A DNA stretch of 64,000 nucleotides from Cupriavidus oxalaticus (GTDB lineage Bacteria > Pseudomonadota > Gammaproteobacteria > Burkholderiales > Burkholderiaceae): NCBI RefSeq assembly GCF_004768545.1, contig NZ_CP038635.1, positions 1 to 64,000 of the forward strand. Direction: 5' to 3'. Under the pieces are notes generated by a model, which saw nothing but the letters and a program-made list of their open reading frames with translations, was not told the origin of the DNA and did not search any database. The number at the start of each line of letters is the position of its first letter. The first letter of the stretch is position 1. A program made the translations under genes and the position numbers. Below, piece by piece: positions 44,419-53,604 of this stretch.

Positions 44419-45102
44419 ATGAAAGTCCTGATTGTCCTGACGTCTCACGACCAACTCGGCGATACCGGCGAGAAGACCGGGTTCTGGCTGGAAGAACTGG
44501 CCGCACCCTACTACGTGTTGAAGGATGCCGGCGTCGAGGTGACGCTTGCTTCCGTGAACGGCGGGCAGCCCCCGCTCGACCCGAAGAGCAATGACCCTTC
44601 CTTCCAGACCCACGCGACTCGCCGCTTTGACGGCGATGCGGAAGCCAAGGCGGCACTCGCGGCGACGATCAAGCTGTCGGAGGTCTCGGCGGACGGGTAC
44701 GACGCCGTGTTCTATCCGGGCGGCCACGGGCCGATGTGGGACCTTGCCGAGGACTCGCACTCGAAGGACCTGATCGAGCGCATGATCGCCACAGGCAAGC
44801 CGGTCGCACTGGTCTGCCATGCACCCGGCGTGCTGCGTCATGTGAAGGCGAAGGACGGCAGCCCCCTGGTCAAGGGCAAGAACGTCACGGGTTTCACGAA
44901 TAGCGAGGAACAAGCGGTCGGACTGGCCGAAGTCGTGCCTTTCCTTGTCGAGGACATGCTGAAGGCAAGCGGCGCCAATTTTTCCAAGGCTGCGGACTGG
45001 CAACCGTACGTGGTCACGGACGGCTTGCTGATCACGGGACAGAACCCGGCGTCCTCGGACCCCGTTGCCAATGCGCTGCTCACGCACTTGAAGCATGGCT
45101 GA
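44419..45102 (+). CDS. DJ-1/PfpI-family protein (class I amidotransferase-like)
   Basis: A 227-aa protein of the Hsp31/glyoxalase III-like branch. Nucleophile Cys133 sits in the elbow VALVCHAPGVL, the conserved acidic residue is in TGFWLEELAAPYY (Glu25/26), and YPGGHGPMWDL precedes it. Members act as holding chaperones, methylglyoxal or glycation-stress enzymes; which applies here is not clear. The ATG at 44419 has CTGGAG upstream. The frame is open 400 bases further upstream, but that text is Arg/Pro-rich and not homologous. Monocistronic by spacing. Confidence 0.9.
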   Translation: MKVLIVLTSHDQLGDTGEKTGFWLEELAAPYYVLKDAGVEVTLASVNGGQPPLDPKSNDPSFQTHATRRFDGDAEAKAALAATIKLSEVSADGYDAVFYPGGHGPMWDLAEDSHSKDLIERMIATGKPVALVCHAPGVLRHVKAKDGSPLVKGKNVTGFTNSEEQAVGLAEVVPFLVEDMLKASGANFSKAADWQPYVVTDGLLITGQNPASSDPVANALLTHLKHG

Positions 45103-45278
45103 TGAGACGAGCATAGGGGCCGGGAGCACGATCAGGGCCGATGGGCGTCTTCGCGAGCGGCGATGCCAGACGAGATTCGGGAAAATTCCGTATGCAATTT
45201 GGATTCGCGCTATTGAGTGAGTGTCTGACGTAGGCTTTGATATTCGATTCCCATCGACTGGCGCCAGCCACTCCCCAG

Positions 45279-45932
45279 ATGACGAATCGCATCCACCGCA
45301 GAACACTTCTCACCCTGGCGGCCCTCACATTGCTTGGCACTGGCGGATGCGCCACCAAGGCCTTGATGGACAAGGCGACTAAAACCGAGTACCGGCGATA
45401 CGAGGAGACGGTCAGCCAGGTGCTGGTCACCGCGGACGGCAAGAGGCTGGCGGTTCTTGGTCCGAAATATCACTACATCTTCGATGTACCGGAGGGTTTG
45501 GTGCAGTTGCTGGACTCGCCGCTGCACCGGAAAATGTCGGCCCGCTTTGATGTCTTTAACGTCAAGGCAAATGGCGATGTCGAAGGGCCGTTTGCCTTGA
45601 TTCTCGAGCAGGCAAGCCAGGAGGACCGGCTGGCCGCCAAGGCGTTCGGATTCACCGATTTATCGACGACCCGCGCGGTGCGGTGGTTTGCCTTGCAAGG
45701 CTCCCGCTACTCCGCTGCCAAATTCAGCATGCCGGCGGGCACCAGGCCATTGAATCAGCCTTACCGGGTCGAGGTCAGGGAAGCGCTGCCGAACGGCGCG
45801 AGGGAAGCGCTGGTTGTCATGACGCCACTGACGGTTGCTGCGGATGGCGCCTTGATTCTGCTGGCGATCCCGCTGATACCGCTGGCACTAGTGGTGATGC
45901 GCGACTTGCAAACACTACCCATCGGTTTCTGA
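45279..45932 (+). CDS. Putative lipoprotein of unknown function
   Basis: A 217-aa protein. The signal peptide RRTLLTLAALTLLGTGGCAT has a lipobox with Cys at about position 24 and a following Ala-Thr, suggesting outer-membrane sorting. The mature part is mixed alpha/beta (YRRYEETVSQVLVTADGKRL, YHYIFDVPEGLVQLLDSPL) and ends with a hydrophobic segment (ALILLAIPLIPLALVVM) that may be a second anchor. It lies 128 bases before the lipase effector gene and on the same strand, so it could be linked to it, for example as an additional immunity-type lipoprotein; that is inference. Confidence 0.7.
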   Translation: MTNRIHRRTLLTLAALTLLGTGGCATKALMDKATKTEYRRYEETVSQVLVTADGKRLAVLGPKYHYIFDVPEGLVQLLDSPLHRKMSARFDVFNVKANGDVEGPFALILEQASQEDRLAAKAFGFTDLSTTRAVRWFALQGSRYSAAKFSMPAGTRPLNQPYRVEVREALPNGAREALVVMTPLTVAADGALILLAIPLIPLALVVMRDLQTLPIGF

Positions 45933-46060
45933 TCTACAGCCCACGACTAGCATCGTTGAGATGACGTCGATTCCTACCAGCTGACCAGAGCAATCCGATA
46001 CCTGCCTCTGCGGGCGCTGGCTATAAAGGAGCTCCACCTCTCACACGGCGGAAGTGCTCT

Positions 46061-47893
46061 ATGGAATCTGATCGCATCTACCTGAAAACCGGCGAGGAAA
46101 TCGGTGGGCACGCCGGTGCCACCATTGCCCTGACGCCTTCGACCGACAAGCGGCGCGTGAGCCTGCAGGTGCCGCCTGCCAGGGTGATTCCCATCATCTT
46201 TCTGCCGGGCATCATGGGCAGTAATTTGCGCATGAGCCGCACGCGCCAGAAGGAGATCGGGCGTACTGACAACATCGCATGGCGTCCCGACGACCGTTGG
46301 GACGCCCTTGCCCGTCGCAGGGATTCGCCAGCCCTGCGGCAACGGAACTTCGACCCCGACGCGACCGAAGTGGACCGTTATGAAATCACCGAGGATGCCG
46401 GCAAGTTCGACATGACCGGCGCGGAAACGGTGGACTCCGACAAGCGTCACAGCAATGTGCCGGACGGACTGCCCGATATCGGCTTGCTGATGAGCGCACC
46501 GCTGCCGCCAGCCGGCGAGGAATGGAAAGCCCGGCGCGGCAATCATGAATCCACGGCGGCGCAGAAGGCGCGCTGGCGCGGATGGAGCGAAGTCATGTTC
46601 GAGACGTACGGCACCGTGATCAAGCTGCTGGAGGCGCATATGAACGACATGTTGATGCCATCGTCCAAGGAGCTCTCGCCAACCTGGAAGCACGGCAGGA
46701 AGGTAAAGGTGCTGGGCGTCGCTCCCGCCTACTGGGGCGGTGCGGGCGATGCGCTCACCGAGGACGATATCCGGCGCGTGTCGAACTGCTGGTACCCGGT
46801 CTACGCGATGGGCTACAACTGGCTGCAAAGCAACGGTACGTCGGCGCGGAAGATTGCCAGTCGCATCGACGAGATCATCGGAATGTACAAGGCCAATGGG
46901 CGGAAGTGCGAGAAGGTGATCGTGGTCACTCATTCCATGGGCGGGCTGGTTGGCCGCGCGCTGCTACATCCGGACTACGGCAACGCGAAGGACAAGATTC
47001 TCGGGATCTACCACGGTGTACAGCCAGCACTTGGAGCCGGGGCGGCCTACCGGCGCGTGCGCGCAGGCTTCGAGGCGCAGACCAGTCTGTCTGGGGAGTT
47101 TACGCGGGATGTCTTGGGCAGAACGGGCAAGGAAGTGACGGCAGTCTTTGCCAATGCTTCCGGGGCATTGGAACTCTTGCCGAACGCCTCATATCCGCGC
47201 GGCTGGTTGCGTCTGCAAACATGCGACTACCGCCAGGTGATGGCGTTGCCGATCGTGTCGGATGAACCATTGAAAGCGTACCGGGATGATCTGGAACTGC
47301 ACCGCACGCTGGGCGCGAGTAAGCCAGCGGCGCCGGTGGCTGTTGGCGATCCGGTCTATGACATCTATGGGCGCAACCCGGAGTGCTGGTGGCGGCTGCT
47401 GAATCCGGAGTGGATCAATCCTGCCGACAAGAAGTATGAACGTGCGGATCCTTACGCATTGGCTAAACAGCGGATTGCCGACGCACTGGACTTTCACAAA
47501 AACATCAAGGACCTGTATCACCCCACCACTTATGCCAGCTATGGTCATGACAGTGACCAGAAAGCCTACGGCAGTGTGACTTGGCGCGCGGACACTACCG
47601 ATCTGGCGCCGCACGGCGACCCGCTCACATGGACGCTACAAAGCGAGGACGCCGAAGGCCGCATCGTGGTGCGCACCAAGAGTGGTCAGCCGTTGACGCT
47701 GCGCCTGGAGCCTCCGGAGGACGCTGGGGACCAGACGGTGCCGGCCAAAGCCTCGGCCGAAGCCGTGCGCGGTACGCTGTTCCGGCAGACCGGCTACGAG
47801 CATCAGGACAGCTACAAGAACGATCAGGTATTGGCGAGCACACTGTACTCGATCATCAAGATCGCCAACACCGCCGAATGGTGGGATCAATGA
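46061..47893 (+). CDS. Type VI lipase effector, Tle4-like alpha/beta hydrolase
   Basis: A 610-aa alpha/beta hydrolase. PVIPIIFLPGIMGSN-like text near residue 45-55 (RVIPIIFLPGIMGSNLRMS) is the oxyanion region, and VIVVTHSMGGLVGRALLH carries the nucleophile Ser (about residue 292) in the GxSxG-like HSMGG elbow. The protein ends with HQDSYKNDQVLASTLYSIIK, holding a likely catalytic His. No signal peptide. The gene overlaps by four bases a Tli4-family lipoprotein gene, the standard partner of Tle4 phospholipase effectors delivered by type VI secretion to the periplasm of rivals. No vgrG, hcp, PAAR or tap gene lies nearby, so delivery would use components encoded elsewhere. Confidence 0.8.
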   Translation: MESDRIYLKTGEEIGGHAGATIALTPSTDKRRVSLQVPPARVIPIIFLPGIMGSNLRMSRTRQKEIGRTDNIAWRPDDRWDALARRRDSPALRQRNFDPDATEVDRYEITEDAGKFDMTGAETVDSDKRHSNVPDGLPDIGLLMSAPLPPAGEEWKARRGNHESTAAQKARWRGWSEVMFETYGTVIKLLEAHMNDMLMPSSKELSPTWKHGRKVKVLGVAPAYWGGAGDALTEDDIRRVSNCWYPVYAMGYNWLQSNGTSARKIASRIDEIIGMYKANGRKCEKVIVVTHSMGGLVGRALLHPDYGNAKDKILGIYHGVQPALGAGAAYRRVRAGFEAQTSLSGEFTRDVLGRTGKEVTAVFANASGALELLPNASYPRGWLRLQTCDYRQVMALPIVSDEPLKAYRDDLELHRTLGASKPAAPVAVGDPVYDIYGRNPECWWRLLNPEWINPADKKYERADPYALAKQRIADALDFHKNIKDLYHPTTYASYGHDSDQKAYGSVTWRADTTDLAPHGDPLTWTLQSEDAEGRIVVRTKSGQPLTLRLEPPEDAGDQTVPAKASAEAVRGTLFRQTGYEHQDSYKNDQVLASTLYSIIKIANTAEWWDQ

Positions 47894-49110
47894 TCCGCCG
47901 AGCCCTAACCATAAGCTTTGCCGCTTTGCTGGTCGCGGCCTGCCAATCGCATACCTATCCGGGGAAGAACATGTCGGAACCCGCTGCACTGTCACCGCGC
48001 TTGCAAACGCTCTTCGCCAAGACCAGGCAGGTATGTTTTGGACGCTACGTGGTGGAGGTGCCGGCGGAAGCCAAGTTGCTGTGGGGCTTCCAAGAGTTTC
48101 CGGGAAAGATCGTCGCACACATTGGAGCCGCTGGCGAACTGAAGGAGGTGGCGCAGGCGTATCGCGACAAAGTGCTTGCGGCAAACAAGACTGCCGAGAT
48201 TTCCTATTTCGGGCCGGGACCTATTCACAAAAGCATCGAAGTTCGATCGTTTGAGAGCAAAAATGCGAAAACATTTGGAGTCGAGAAGGCAAGGACATTC
48301 GTGTCAAATGGCTCACACCTGTTTGAATGGTTCTACGGCGGCGAGGAGCTCGCCCCTTTGGTAGCCGGCATCCGCGCACGCGACAACGCCGACATTCCAA
48401 CTGCTCCAGGCGTCTGCATCGACCACGGCTTCGTCGCGGACGCATCCGGCACATTCCAGGAAATCTTCAGCGCAGGTATCCGTCTGCCAAGCTTTCCGGA
48501 TGTCAGCTTTTCGGTGGACTCCAACAAGCTGGCGACCGTTGACGACACCGATGACGTAGGATTGCTGGCCTCGATCGCCCAGCAAAAGAAGGATCTCGGC
48601 CACCGCTATCCAAAGCTGACGACCTTGCGGGAGCGCAAGCGTACGGTCGGCGTCTGGCAGGGCGAGGAATCGCTGGTCCGCCGTGCGGATGGCACGCATG
48701 ACTTCGAATGGGAGGCCGTGGGCAAGGAACGCTCAACGCTGCACCCCGCCTGGATCAACGCGAAGATGTACACGAAGGTGGCCGCCAATCGTGTCGGGGC
48801 CGCAGACACGGCATCGTTGAGCGACGAGGAAGCCATTGCCCTCTGGAACAGGCTGCTGGATGGCGTGCGCTTTCGCGTCAACGCGCCGCCGACGCAGACG
48901 GGTGGTCCCGTCACGGTGCGCTCGGACGAGATCACGACCTTGTCCGGCATGTGGCGCGCCTCGCTTCCGCCGGGACACCCACAGGCGGCGTGGGTGGGCA
49001 GCAAATCCAGCATCGTCAGGCAGAAGGGGATGCCGATGATCCGCTTCGGGCTGTCGCCTGCCGACGAAGCGCTGGTGGTGTGGACGTGGATGGGTGAGGC
49101 CAGTGAATGA
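47890..49110 (+). CDS. Tli4-family immunity lipoprotein
   Basis: A 406-aa protein with signal peptide MIRRALTISFAALLVAACQS (lipobox LVAAC, Cys at 18). The mature protein begins with the Tli4 element LQTLFAKTRQVCFGRYVVEV and continues with two similar halves; the second includes FEWEAVGKERS and ISLSDEEAIALWNRLLDGVR-like text. Tli4 proteins sit in the periplasm and block the matching Tle4 lipase. It is translationally coupled to the effector (ATGA), so immunity is made with toxin. Confidence 0.88.
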   Translation: MIRRALTISFAALLVAACQSHTYPGKNMSEPAALSPRLQTLFAKTRQVCFGRYVVEVPAEAKLLWGFQEFPGKIVAHIGAAGELKEVAQAYRDKVLAANKTAEISYFGPGPIHKSIEVRSFESKNAKTFGVEKARTFVSNGSHLFEWFYGGEELAPLVAGIRARDNADIPTAPGVCIDHGFVADASGTFQEIFSAGIRLPSFPDVSFSVDSNKLATVDDTDDVGLLASIAQQKKDLGHRYPKLTTLRERKRTVGVWQGEESLVRRADGTHDFEWEAVGKERSTLHPAWINAKMYTKVAANRVGAADTASLSDEEAIALWNRLLDGVRFRVNAPPTQTGGPVTVRSDEITTLSGMWRASLPPGHPQAAWVGSKSSIVRQKGMPMIRFGLSPADEALVVWTWMGEASE

Positions 49111-49149
49111 ACCGTTGCACTGCTGCACGGCGAGATGGTGGAGGACCGC

Positions 49150-49809
49150 CTAATACACCCCCGGCACCATCCGCCACGTCCGCCCGCAGTACGCCGCATA
49201 CTCATCGCCAAACTGATCGAGCAACAACGCCTCTTCCGCGCGGATGCGCGCTACCAGCACAGGCACCATCGCCAGTGTCAGCAACACCCCCACGCCTGAG
49301 CGGAACCCGAGTACCCACCCCAGCGAACTGATCACGAACCCGAGATAGCTCGGATGCCGGATCACGCCATAGATGCCGGTCGTCACCAGCGTATGCCCGG
49401 GCTGTATCGCCACCAGCCCGCTGAACCGCCGCCCGAGCACGAACACCGGCCACAAGCGCAGCACGCCGCCAGTGGCAAACAAGGCCACGCCGATCCAGCG
49501 CACGGTATCGCCGTCCAGCGTCCAGAAGCCGATGCGGTCGGTATAGGCCGGCAGATACGCCGCAAGCAGCCCCAGCACGCCGAACGCGCCCAGCACCCAG
49601 CGGTTGCCGCGGTCTTCGCGCATGCCGCTGCTGATGTTGCCGCCCGAGAACAGCGCGGCCACGGCCAGTGCAAACAGCACGATGGTGAGTGCCACGCGCG
49701 CGGGATGCGCGAAGAAGGCGCCGATGCCGCCCCAGCCTGCGATTGCGATGGCCAGGTAGGCAACGGTGCCGGCGAGGGTGGCGAATGCCAGGCCGGGAGT
49801 CGGGCGCAT
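49150..49809 (-). CDS. Isoprenylcysteine methyltransferase-like membrane protein
   Basis: A 219-aa membrane protein with about five or six helices (LAFATLAGTVAYLAIAIAGW, VALTIVLFALAVAALF, VLGAFGVLGLLAAYLPAY, WIGVALFATGGVLRLWPVFV). The C-terminal signature is GIYGVIRHPSYLGFVISSLG with RAEEALLLDQFGDEYAAYC, as in ICMT/PEMT-fold methyltransferases. The substrate in bacteria is usually unknown. The start MRPTPGLAF at 49809 has GGAGGTC upstream; the open frame runs on to 50304 antisense to the next gene and is not part of the protein. Confidence 0.85.
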   Translation of the reverse strand: MRPTPGLAFATLAGTVAYLAIAIAGWGGIGAFFAHPARVALTIVLFALAVAALFSGGNISSGMREDRGNRWVLGAFGVLGLLAAYLPAYTDRIGFWTLDGDTVRWIGVALFATGGVLRLWPVFVLGRRFSGLVAIQPGHTLVTTGIYGVIRHPSYLGFVISSLGWVLGFRSGVGVLLTLAMVPVLVARIRAEEALLLDQFGDEYAAYCGRTWRMVPGVY

Positions 49810-49941
49810 GGAGACCTCCGCTGCGACGATCGATGCACCTGTGTAGCGTAAGCCCGGTAGGCTTGGCTGTCGAGCGGGCGTGGTCGTGCTTAAATTGCGG
49901 GTTTCACCCTGCTGCCGATGCACCGACGTCGCAAGGGGGCC

Positions 49942-50289
49942 ATGAAACGCCAACGCCATCCCGCCATGCCACTGATCGATATCCAGAACCTCCAGCAAGC
50001 CGCCTTTGCCTTTGGCGAGGCCCGCAACTGGGGCAAATACCACAGCCCCAAGAACCTGGCGATGGCGCTGAGCGTCGAGGTGGCCGAGCTGGTCGAGATC
50101 TTCCAGTGGCAGACCGAGGACGAGTCGCGTCAGGTCATGTCGACGCACAAGCGTGAGCATGTGGAGCAGGAGCTGGCCGATATCACCATCTACCTGACGC
50201 AGCTGGTGACGGCGCTGGGTGTGGACCTTGACGCCGCGGTGCGCGCCAAGATGGAGATGAATGCCCGGAAGTATCCGTTGCCGGAGTGA
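49942..50289 (+). CDS. MazG-like nucleotide pyrophosphohydrolase
   Basis: About 115 aa from the ATG at 49942 (AAGGGGG upstream). The MazG/iMazG pattern is visible: ARNWGKYHSPKNLAMALSVE, VEVAELVEIFQW (E-x2-E), and EQELADITIYLTQLV (E-x3-D). These Mg-dependent enzymes hydrolyse non-canonical or surplus NTPs to NMP and pyrophosphate. Short all-alpha proteins of this size act as house-cleaning enzymes. The ATG at 49966 is an alternative start. Divergent from the methyltransferase-like gene. Confidence 0.88.
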   Translation: MKRQRHPAMPLIDIQNLQQAAFAFGEARNWGKYHSPKNLAMALSVEVAELVEIFQWQTEDESRQVMSTHKREHVEQELADITIYLTQLVTALGVDLDAAVRAKMEMNARKYPLPE

Positions 50290-50358
50290 GCGGGCGGGTT
50301 GCATGCGCTGACATCGGCAACGCAGGCCTGCGTCGCATTGCGCGACGGCGGCGCGGCC

Positions 50359-51216
50359 TCATGAGCCGGATGCTCCCAGGATGCATAAGAACAGCACCGC
50401 ATTCAGCACCAGCAGTCCGCTGACCGTCAGCGCCATGGCCGATGCGTCGCGCAGGCGCTCGCGCAGGCGGTGCCCGCCCGGCAGCCATTCCCCACGCGTC
50501 CTGCGGGACCAGCAGCAAATGCCCGCGCCGCACATGCCCAGCCACGCCAGCGTGCCAAGCGATTCCCATCCGGTTTGCCGGGGTGCCTGCGCGCGAGGCG
50601 GCGACGTACGTAGCGGTATGGAAGCCGGGGGCGGACGATCGACTGCGGCGCGGGGGACGGGGTCTTCCAGAATTCCCGATTCGACTACGGGACCAGGCGG
50701 AGGCTGCGGCGCGATGTCCGGTGGCGCTGGCTGCGGCTCGTTCGGCCGCGTTAGCCTGGGCGCCATCTTTGGTGCCGCTTGCGGCTCGTTCTTCGCAATG
50801 CTGTGCACGGGCGCCTCGGGTTGCGACGCGGTGGCGCGAGGCTCCGGCTTGCGGTTCCGGTGCGGGCGCCAGCTGGCAAAGACGTTGTCCAGGCATGCCA
50901 CCGACGTGCAGGCATCCCGGCGCCGGCGCCATGCGATGACCTCGTCCTGCCCGATTACCCCGGCGCGCAGCAGTCGCTGCTGCTGCGCATGAATGCGTTC
51001 GTGATTGCGATAGAGCATCGCGTAGTCGCAGATCAGGGTGGCGGCGCTTGGTTGCCGGTGCTCCCTGCACGGGCTGCCGGAGGCGAACAGATCGTCGCAG
51101 CGCGCGGCTGGCTGACGCAGCGTGTGCTTGCAGGCGATATCCGACGCCTGCGCACCGGCGGTGAGCAGAAGGTTGATCGAGATGCAAACGGCCAGTTGGC
51201 CCGGAAGCCTTGTCAT
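50359..51216 (-). CDS. Secreted LprI-like domain protein, paralogue A
   Basis: A 285-aa protein. Signal peptide LAVCISINLLLTAGAQA is followed by a Cys-rich helical domain: DIACKHTLRQPAARCDDLFA, LICDYAMLYRNHERIHAQQQ, then WRRRRDACTSVACLDNVFAS. The C-x-D-x2-L and RDxC-x4-CL pattern resembles LprI/DUF1311 lysozyme-inhibitor-type domains. A Pro-rich linker follows, with a C-terminal membrane helix (ALTVSGLLVLNAVLFLCIL). It is a paralogue of the next gene on the same strand, 144 bases away, probably by tandem duplication. Confidence 0.65.
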   Translation of the reverse strand: MTRLPGQLAVCISINLLLTAGAQASDIACKHTLRQPAARCDDLFASGSPCREHRQPSAATLICDYAMLYRNHERIHAQQQRLLRAGVIGQDEVIAWRRRRDACTSVACLDNVFASWRPHRNRKPEPRATASQPEAPVHSIAKNEPQAAPKMAPRLTRPNEPQPAPPDIAPQPPPGPVVESGILEDPVPRAAVDRPPPASIPLRTSPPRAQAPRQTGWESLGTLAWLGMCGAGICCWSRRTRGEWLPGGHRLRERLRDASAMALTVSGLLVLNAVLFLCILGASGS

Positions 51217-51360
51217 GCTGTCGCCCGGGGCAAGCCGAGGGAGGCGGCGCAAGCGGGGCGTCGATGGGCTCCTATTCTGGGGCTCTGCGGCGGATGTTCG
51301 GTGCGGTCGCGCACGGAACGGCAGGGGTATCCCGGCCTGAGCGCAAGGCCATGACCGGCG

Positions 51361-52503
51361 TTACGCCAGGATCCAGAACAGCACGATGCTGTTCACGGCG
51401 ATCAGTCCCGCCGATACCAGCACGATCCGCGCCGCGGTCCGCGTCCGTTCGCGTCGGCGCGCGGCATCCGGCAGCCATTCAATCCGCCGCCTCCGGCACC
51501 ACCAGGCCAGGCACACCCCGCACAGCCCCAGCCACGCCAGCGCGACAAGCGTTTCCCATCTGCGTGGCAAGGTGCCATCCACGGGGTAGGCGGGGGTCCA
51601 TAGGGTGGCTGGGCCGCGAGGTGGCTGATGGATCGCAACCGAGGCGATGGGGCGCTCAGGGGTTTCTCTTCCGGTCGCGGCCTCGGGCCTGAGCTGTGGC
51701 GCGGGCACTGAGGCGGAATCCGGGAGCGGCGGGTCGATCGTGACCGGCGCGATGGGAAGCGCCTTGATGTTCCTGTCGGCCACAGGCTCAGGCGGAAGCT
51801 GCGGCGCAGGTGGTGAGACGGTATCGGGGAGCGATCGGTTCTTCTCGACAGGGGCGGGCTGTTCCCGGCTTTCTGTAGACGCCACGGCCGCAGCCGGCAG
51901 CGTGTCCCGCTGCTGCCGTTCGTGCCGCTCTTCCTGCTGCCCCTCCTGCTGCCTCTCCTGCTGCCTCTCCTGCTGCCTCTCCTGCTGCTTCACCCGCGGC
52001 TCCGGCTTCCCGACAGGCGTAGGCTGCCGGACCTCAGCCTTCTGTCCGGCAGCATCCGGCTTGCTCTTCCTGGTAGCGCGCGCGGGTTGTGCAGGCACCC
52101 CCGGGGGCGCGTCGGCGGCGGCGGGAATGGGTTTCTGCCTCGCGTAGTCGCGCCAGTTGGCGAAGGCCCTGTCCAGGCACGGCACCGAGGTGCAGGCATC
52201 CCGTAGCCTTCGCCATGCGGCGATATCGTCCGGCCCGAACTCCCCGGTGCGCAAGCCCTGCAACTGCTCGGCGTAGACGCGTTCATACGCGCCGCGGAGC
52301 ATTGTGTAATCGCAAATGAGGGCCGCGCCACTGGGCGGCTTGTCCGCATGCCTGCACGTATTCCCTGGGGCCGACTGGCCGTCGCAGCGGGCGGCCTGCG
52401 AACCCAGCCCATGATGGCAGGCAATATCCGACGCCTGCGCACCCGTGGTGAGCATCAGGCTGAACGCGACGCAGGCGGCCAGTCGGCCAGGAAGCCTTGC
52501 CAT
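51361..52503 (-). CDS. Secreted LprI-like domain protein, paralogue B
   Basis: A 380-aa protein with the same layout as its neighbour. Signal peptide LAACVAFSLMLTTGAQA leads to the Cys domain (DIACHHGLGSQAARCDGQSA, LICDYTMLRGAYERVYAEQL, WRRLRDACTSVPCLDRAFAN), a long Pro/Gln/Glu-rich linker and two C-terminal hydrophobic stretches (LVALAWLGLCGVCLAWWC, IVLVSAGLIAVNSIVLFWIL). The linker contains a four-residue repeat QQER encoded by near-identical 12-base units (about 51931-51990), which could vary in copy number. Function unknown; envelope location is inferred from the signal and the helices. Confidence 0.65.
   Translation of the reverse strand: MARLPGRLAACVAFSLMLTTGAQASDIACHHGLGSQAARCDGQSAPGNTCRHADKPPSGAALICDYTMLRGAYERVYAEQLQGLRTGEFGPDDIAAWRRLRDACTSVPCLDRAFANWRDYARQKPIPAAADAPPGVPAQPARATRKSKPDAAGQKAEVRQPTPVGKPEPRVKQQERQQERQQERQQEGQQEERHERQQRDTLPAAAVASTESREQPAPVEKNRSLPDTVSPPAPQLPPEPVADRNIKALPIAPVTIDPPLPDSASVPAPQLRPEAATGRETPERPIASVAIHQPPRGPATLWTPAYPVDGTLPRRWETLVALAWLGLCGVCLAWWCRRRRIEWLPDAARRRERTRTAARIVLVSAGLIAVNSIVLFWILA
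51931..51990. repeat. 12-bp tandem coding repeat (QQER)
   Basis: Units of CTCCTGCTGCCT recur about five times with small changes inside paralogue B. They are in frame and encode QQER/QQEG. A slippage-prone array; not a CRISPR because there are no spacers. Confidence 0.8.
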
Positions 52504-52648
52504 GCAATTTTCCCGCAGTAGCGGGATGCGGTGCGCGATGGCGCCGAAGGGTTCCTATTCTCGACCTGCACAACGGAAGCTCGGTGCGGTAGCGCACTCA
52601 ACCCAGGCATTCCCGGTCGTGGAGTGCGGCAGGCCCGAAACCGTGGCG

Positions 52649-53539
52649 TCAGCCATGCTCAGTTGCGTGCTCTGCCTCCGGGCCGGCGGGCGCCCGCGCA
52701 GTAATCATCCAGCAGGCTGCGGTGAAGGGCACGGTCTCGCCCTGCACATAGGGCCTGAAGGCGTTGCCGACGACTTCGACAACCTGGGCACGCGTGACTG
52801 CGTCTGCGTCGCGCAGCGCCAGGCCGACGGGGCCCAGGCTCGTGAAGTAGTCTTCCAGCGCGTGCGCCGGCAGCGCGCATGCCACGTCGACCGGCGTGAT
52901 GTCGATGGCGGTCCAGCCGCTGTCCTCGAGGATGGACCGCACCAACTGGCGATCGCCGAACGCGAACTGGCCAGGCCCACCCGGCTGGCGGGGTGGCAGG
53001 TTCGGCAACAACGGCGCAGCGGCGCGCTCGGCAGTGGTCATGAAGGGGTTGTCCGCCGCGCTGCGCCAGGCGATGCAACGCAACGCGGCGCCCGGCTTTG
53101 CGGCACGCCGCAGGTTGGCAAAGGCGGCGACCGGGTCGGTGAAGAACATCACGCCAAGGCGCGACACGATGGCGTCAAAGCTGCCTGGCGCGAAGGCATG
53201 GGCTTGTGCATCCGCGTGGACGAACGTGGCCGGCACGCCTTCCCGTTGCGCGCGCGACCGCGCCACGTCCACCAGCGGGCCGGAGATGTCGATGCCCGTG
53301 CAATGCCCGCGCGCACCGGTCAGCCGCGCGAGGGCCAGCGTCGTCGCGCCCGCACCGCATCCTACGTCGAGCAAGTGCTGCGCCGTGCCGGCATCGACCG
53401 CGCCGGCCAGCAGCGCTTCCATCGGCTGGAGCATCCGGTCAAGCAGCGCCTGCTGCGCTACCCATGCCTGGCCGGTCGGGCCGTTCCACAGCGCGGCTTG
53501 TTCGCCGGCGCCACTGCTTGTTGCCTGCTTGTCACCCAT
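52649..53539 (-). CDS. SAM-dependent methyltransferase
   Basis: A 296-aa class I methyltransferase. Motif I is LLDVGCGAGATTLALARL, followed by the acidic end of strand 2 in CTGIDISGPLVDVAR, motif II/III FDAIVSRLGVMFFTDPV and a C-terminal cap as in UbiE/MenG-like enzymes. The ATG at 53539 is chosen because AGGAGG lies at ideal distance; an ATG at 53557 would precede that site. It is divergent from a MerR-family regulator with an SoxR-like dyad between them, so it is probably that regulator's target. Substrate unknown. Confidence 0.88.
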   Translation of the reverse strand: MGDKQATSSGAGEQAALWNGPTGQAWVAQQALLDRMLQPMEALLAGAVDAGTAQHLLDVGCGAGATTLALARLTGARGHCTGIDISGPLVDVARSRAQREGVPATFVHADAQAHAFAPGSFDAIVSRLGVMFFTDPVAAFANLRRAAKPGAALRCIAWRSAADNPFMTTAERAAAPLLPNLPPRQPGGPGQFAFGDRQLVRSILEDSGWTAIDITPVDVACALPAHALEDYFTSLGPVGLALRDADAVTRAQVVEVVGNAFRPYVQGETVPFTAACWMITARAPAGPEAEHATEHG

Positions 53540-53590
53540 GGTTGTGTCCTCCTGCACGCCATCGCGGCGGCGAAGCTACACTGTGCCAGT

Positions 53591-53604
53591 TCAAGTCAAC
53601 TTGA
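53591..53604. promoter_or_regulatory. MerR/SoxR-type operator
   Basis: TCAAGT-CA-ACTTGA is a perfect dyad in the 74-base gap between the methyltransferase and merR-like genes, with further TTGAGGTCAAG text adjoining. It resembles the CCTCAAGT/ACTTGAGG operators of SoxR/CueR-like regulators that overstretch the promoter spacer. Confidence 0.6.

Noticed and set aside
51931..51990. CRISPR-like array
   Set aside because: Repeats are contiguous 12-base units in frame within a gene and have no spacers.
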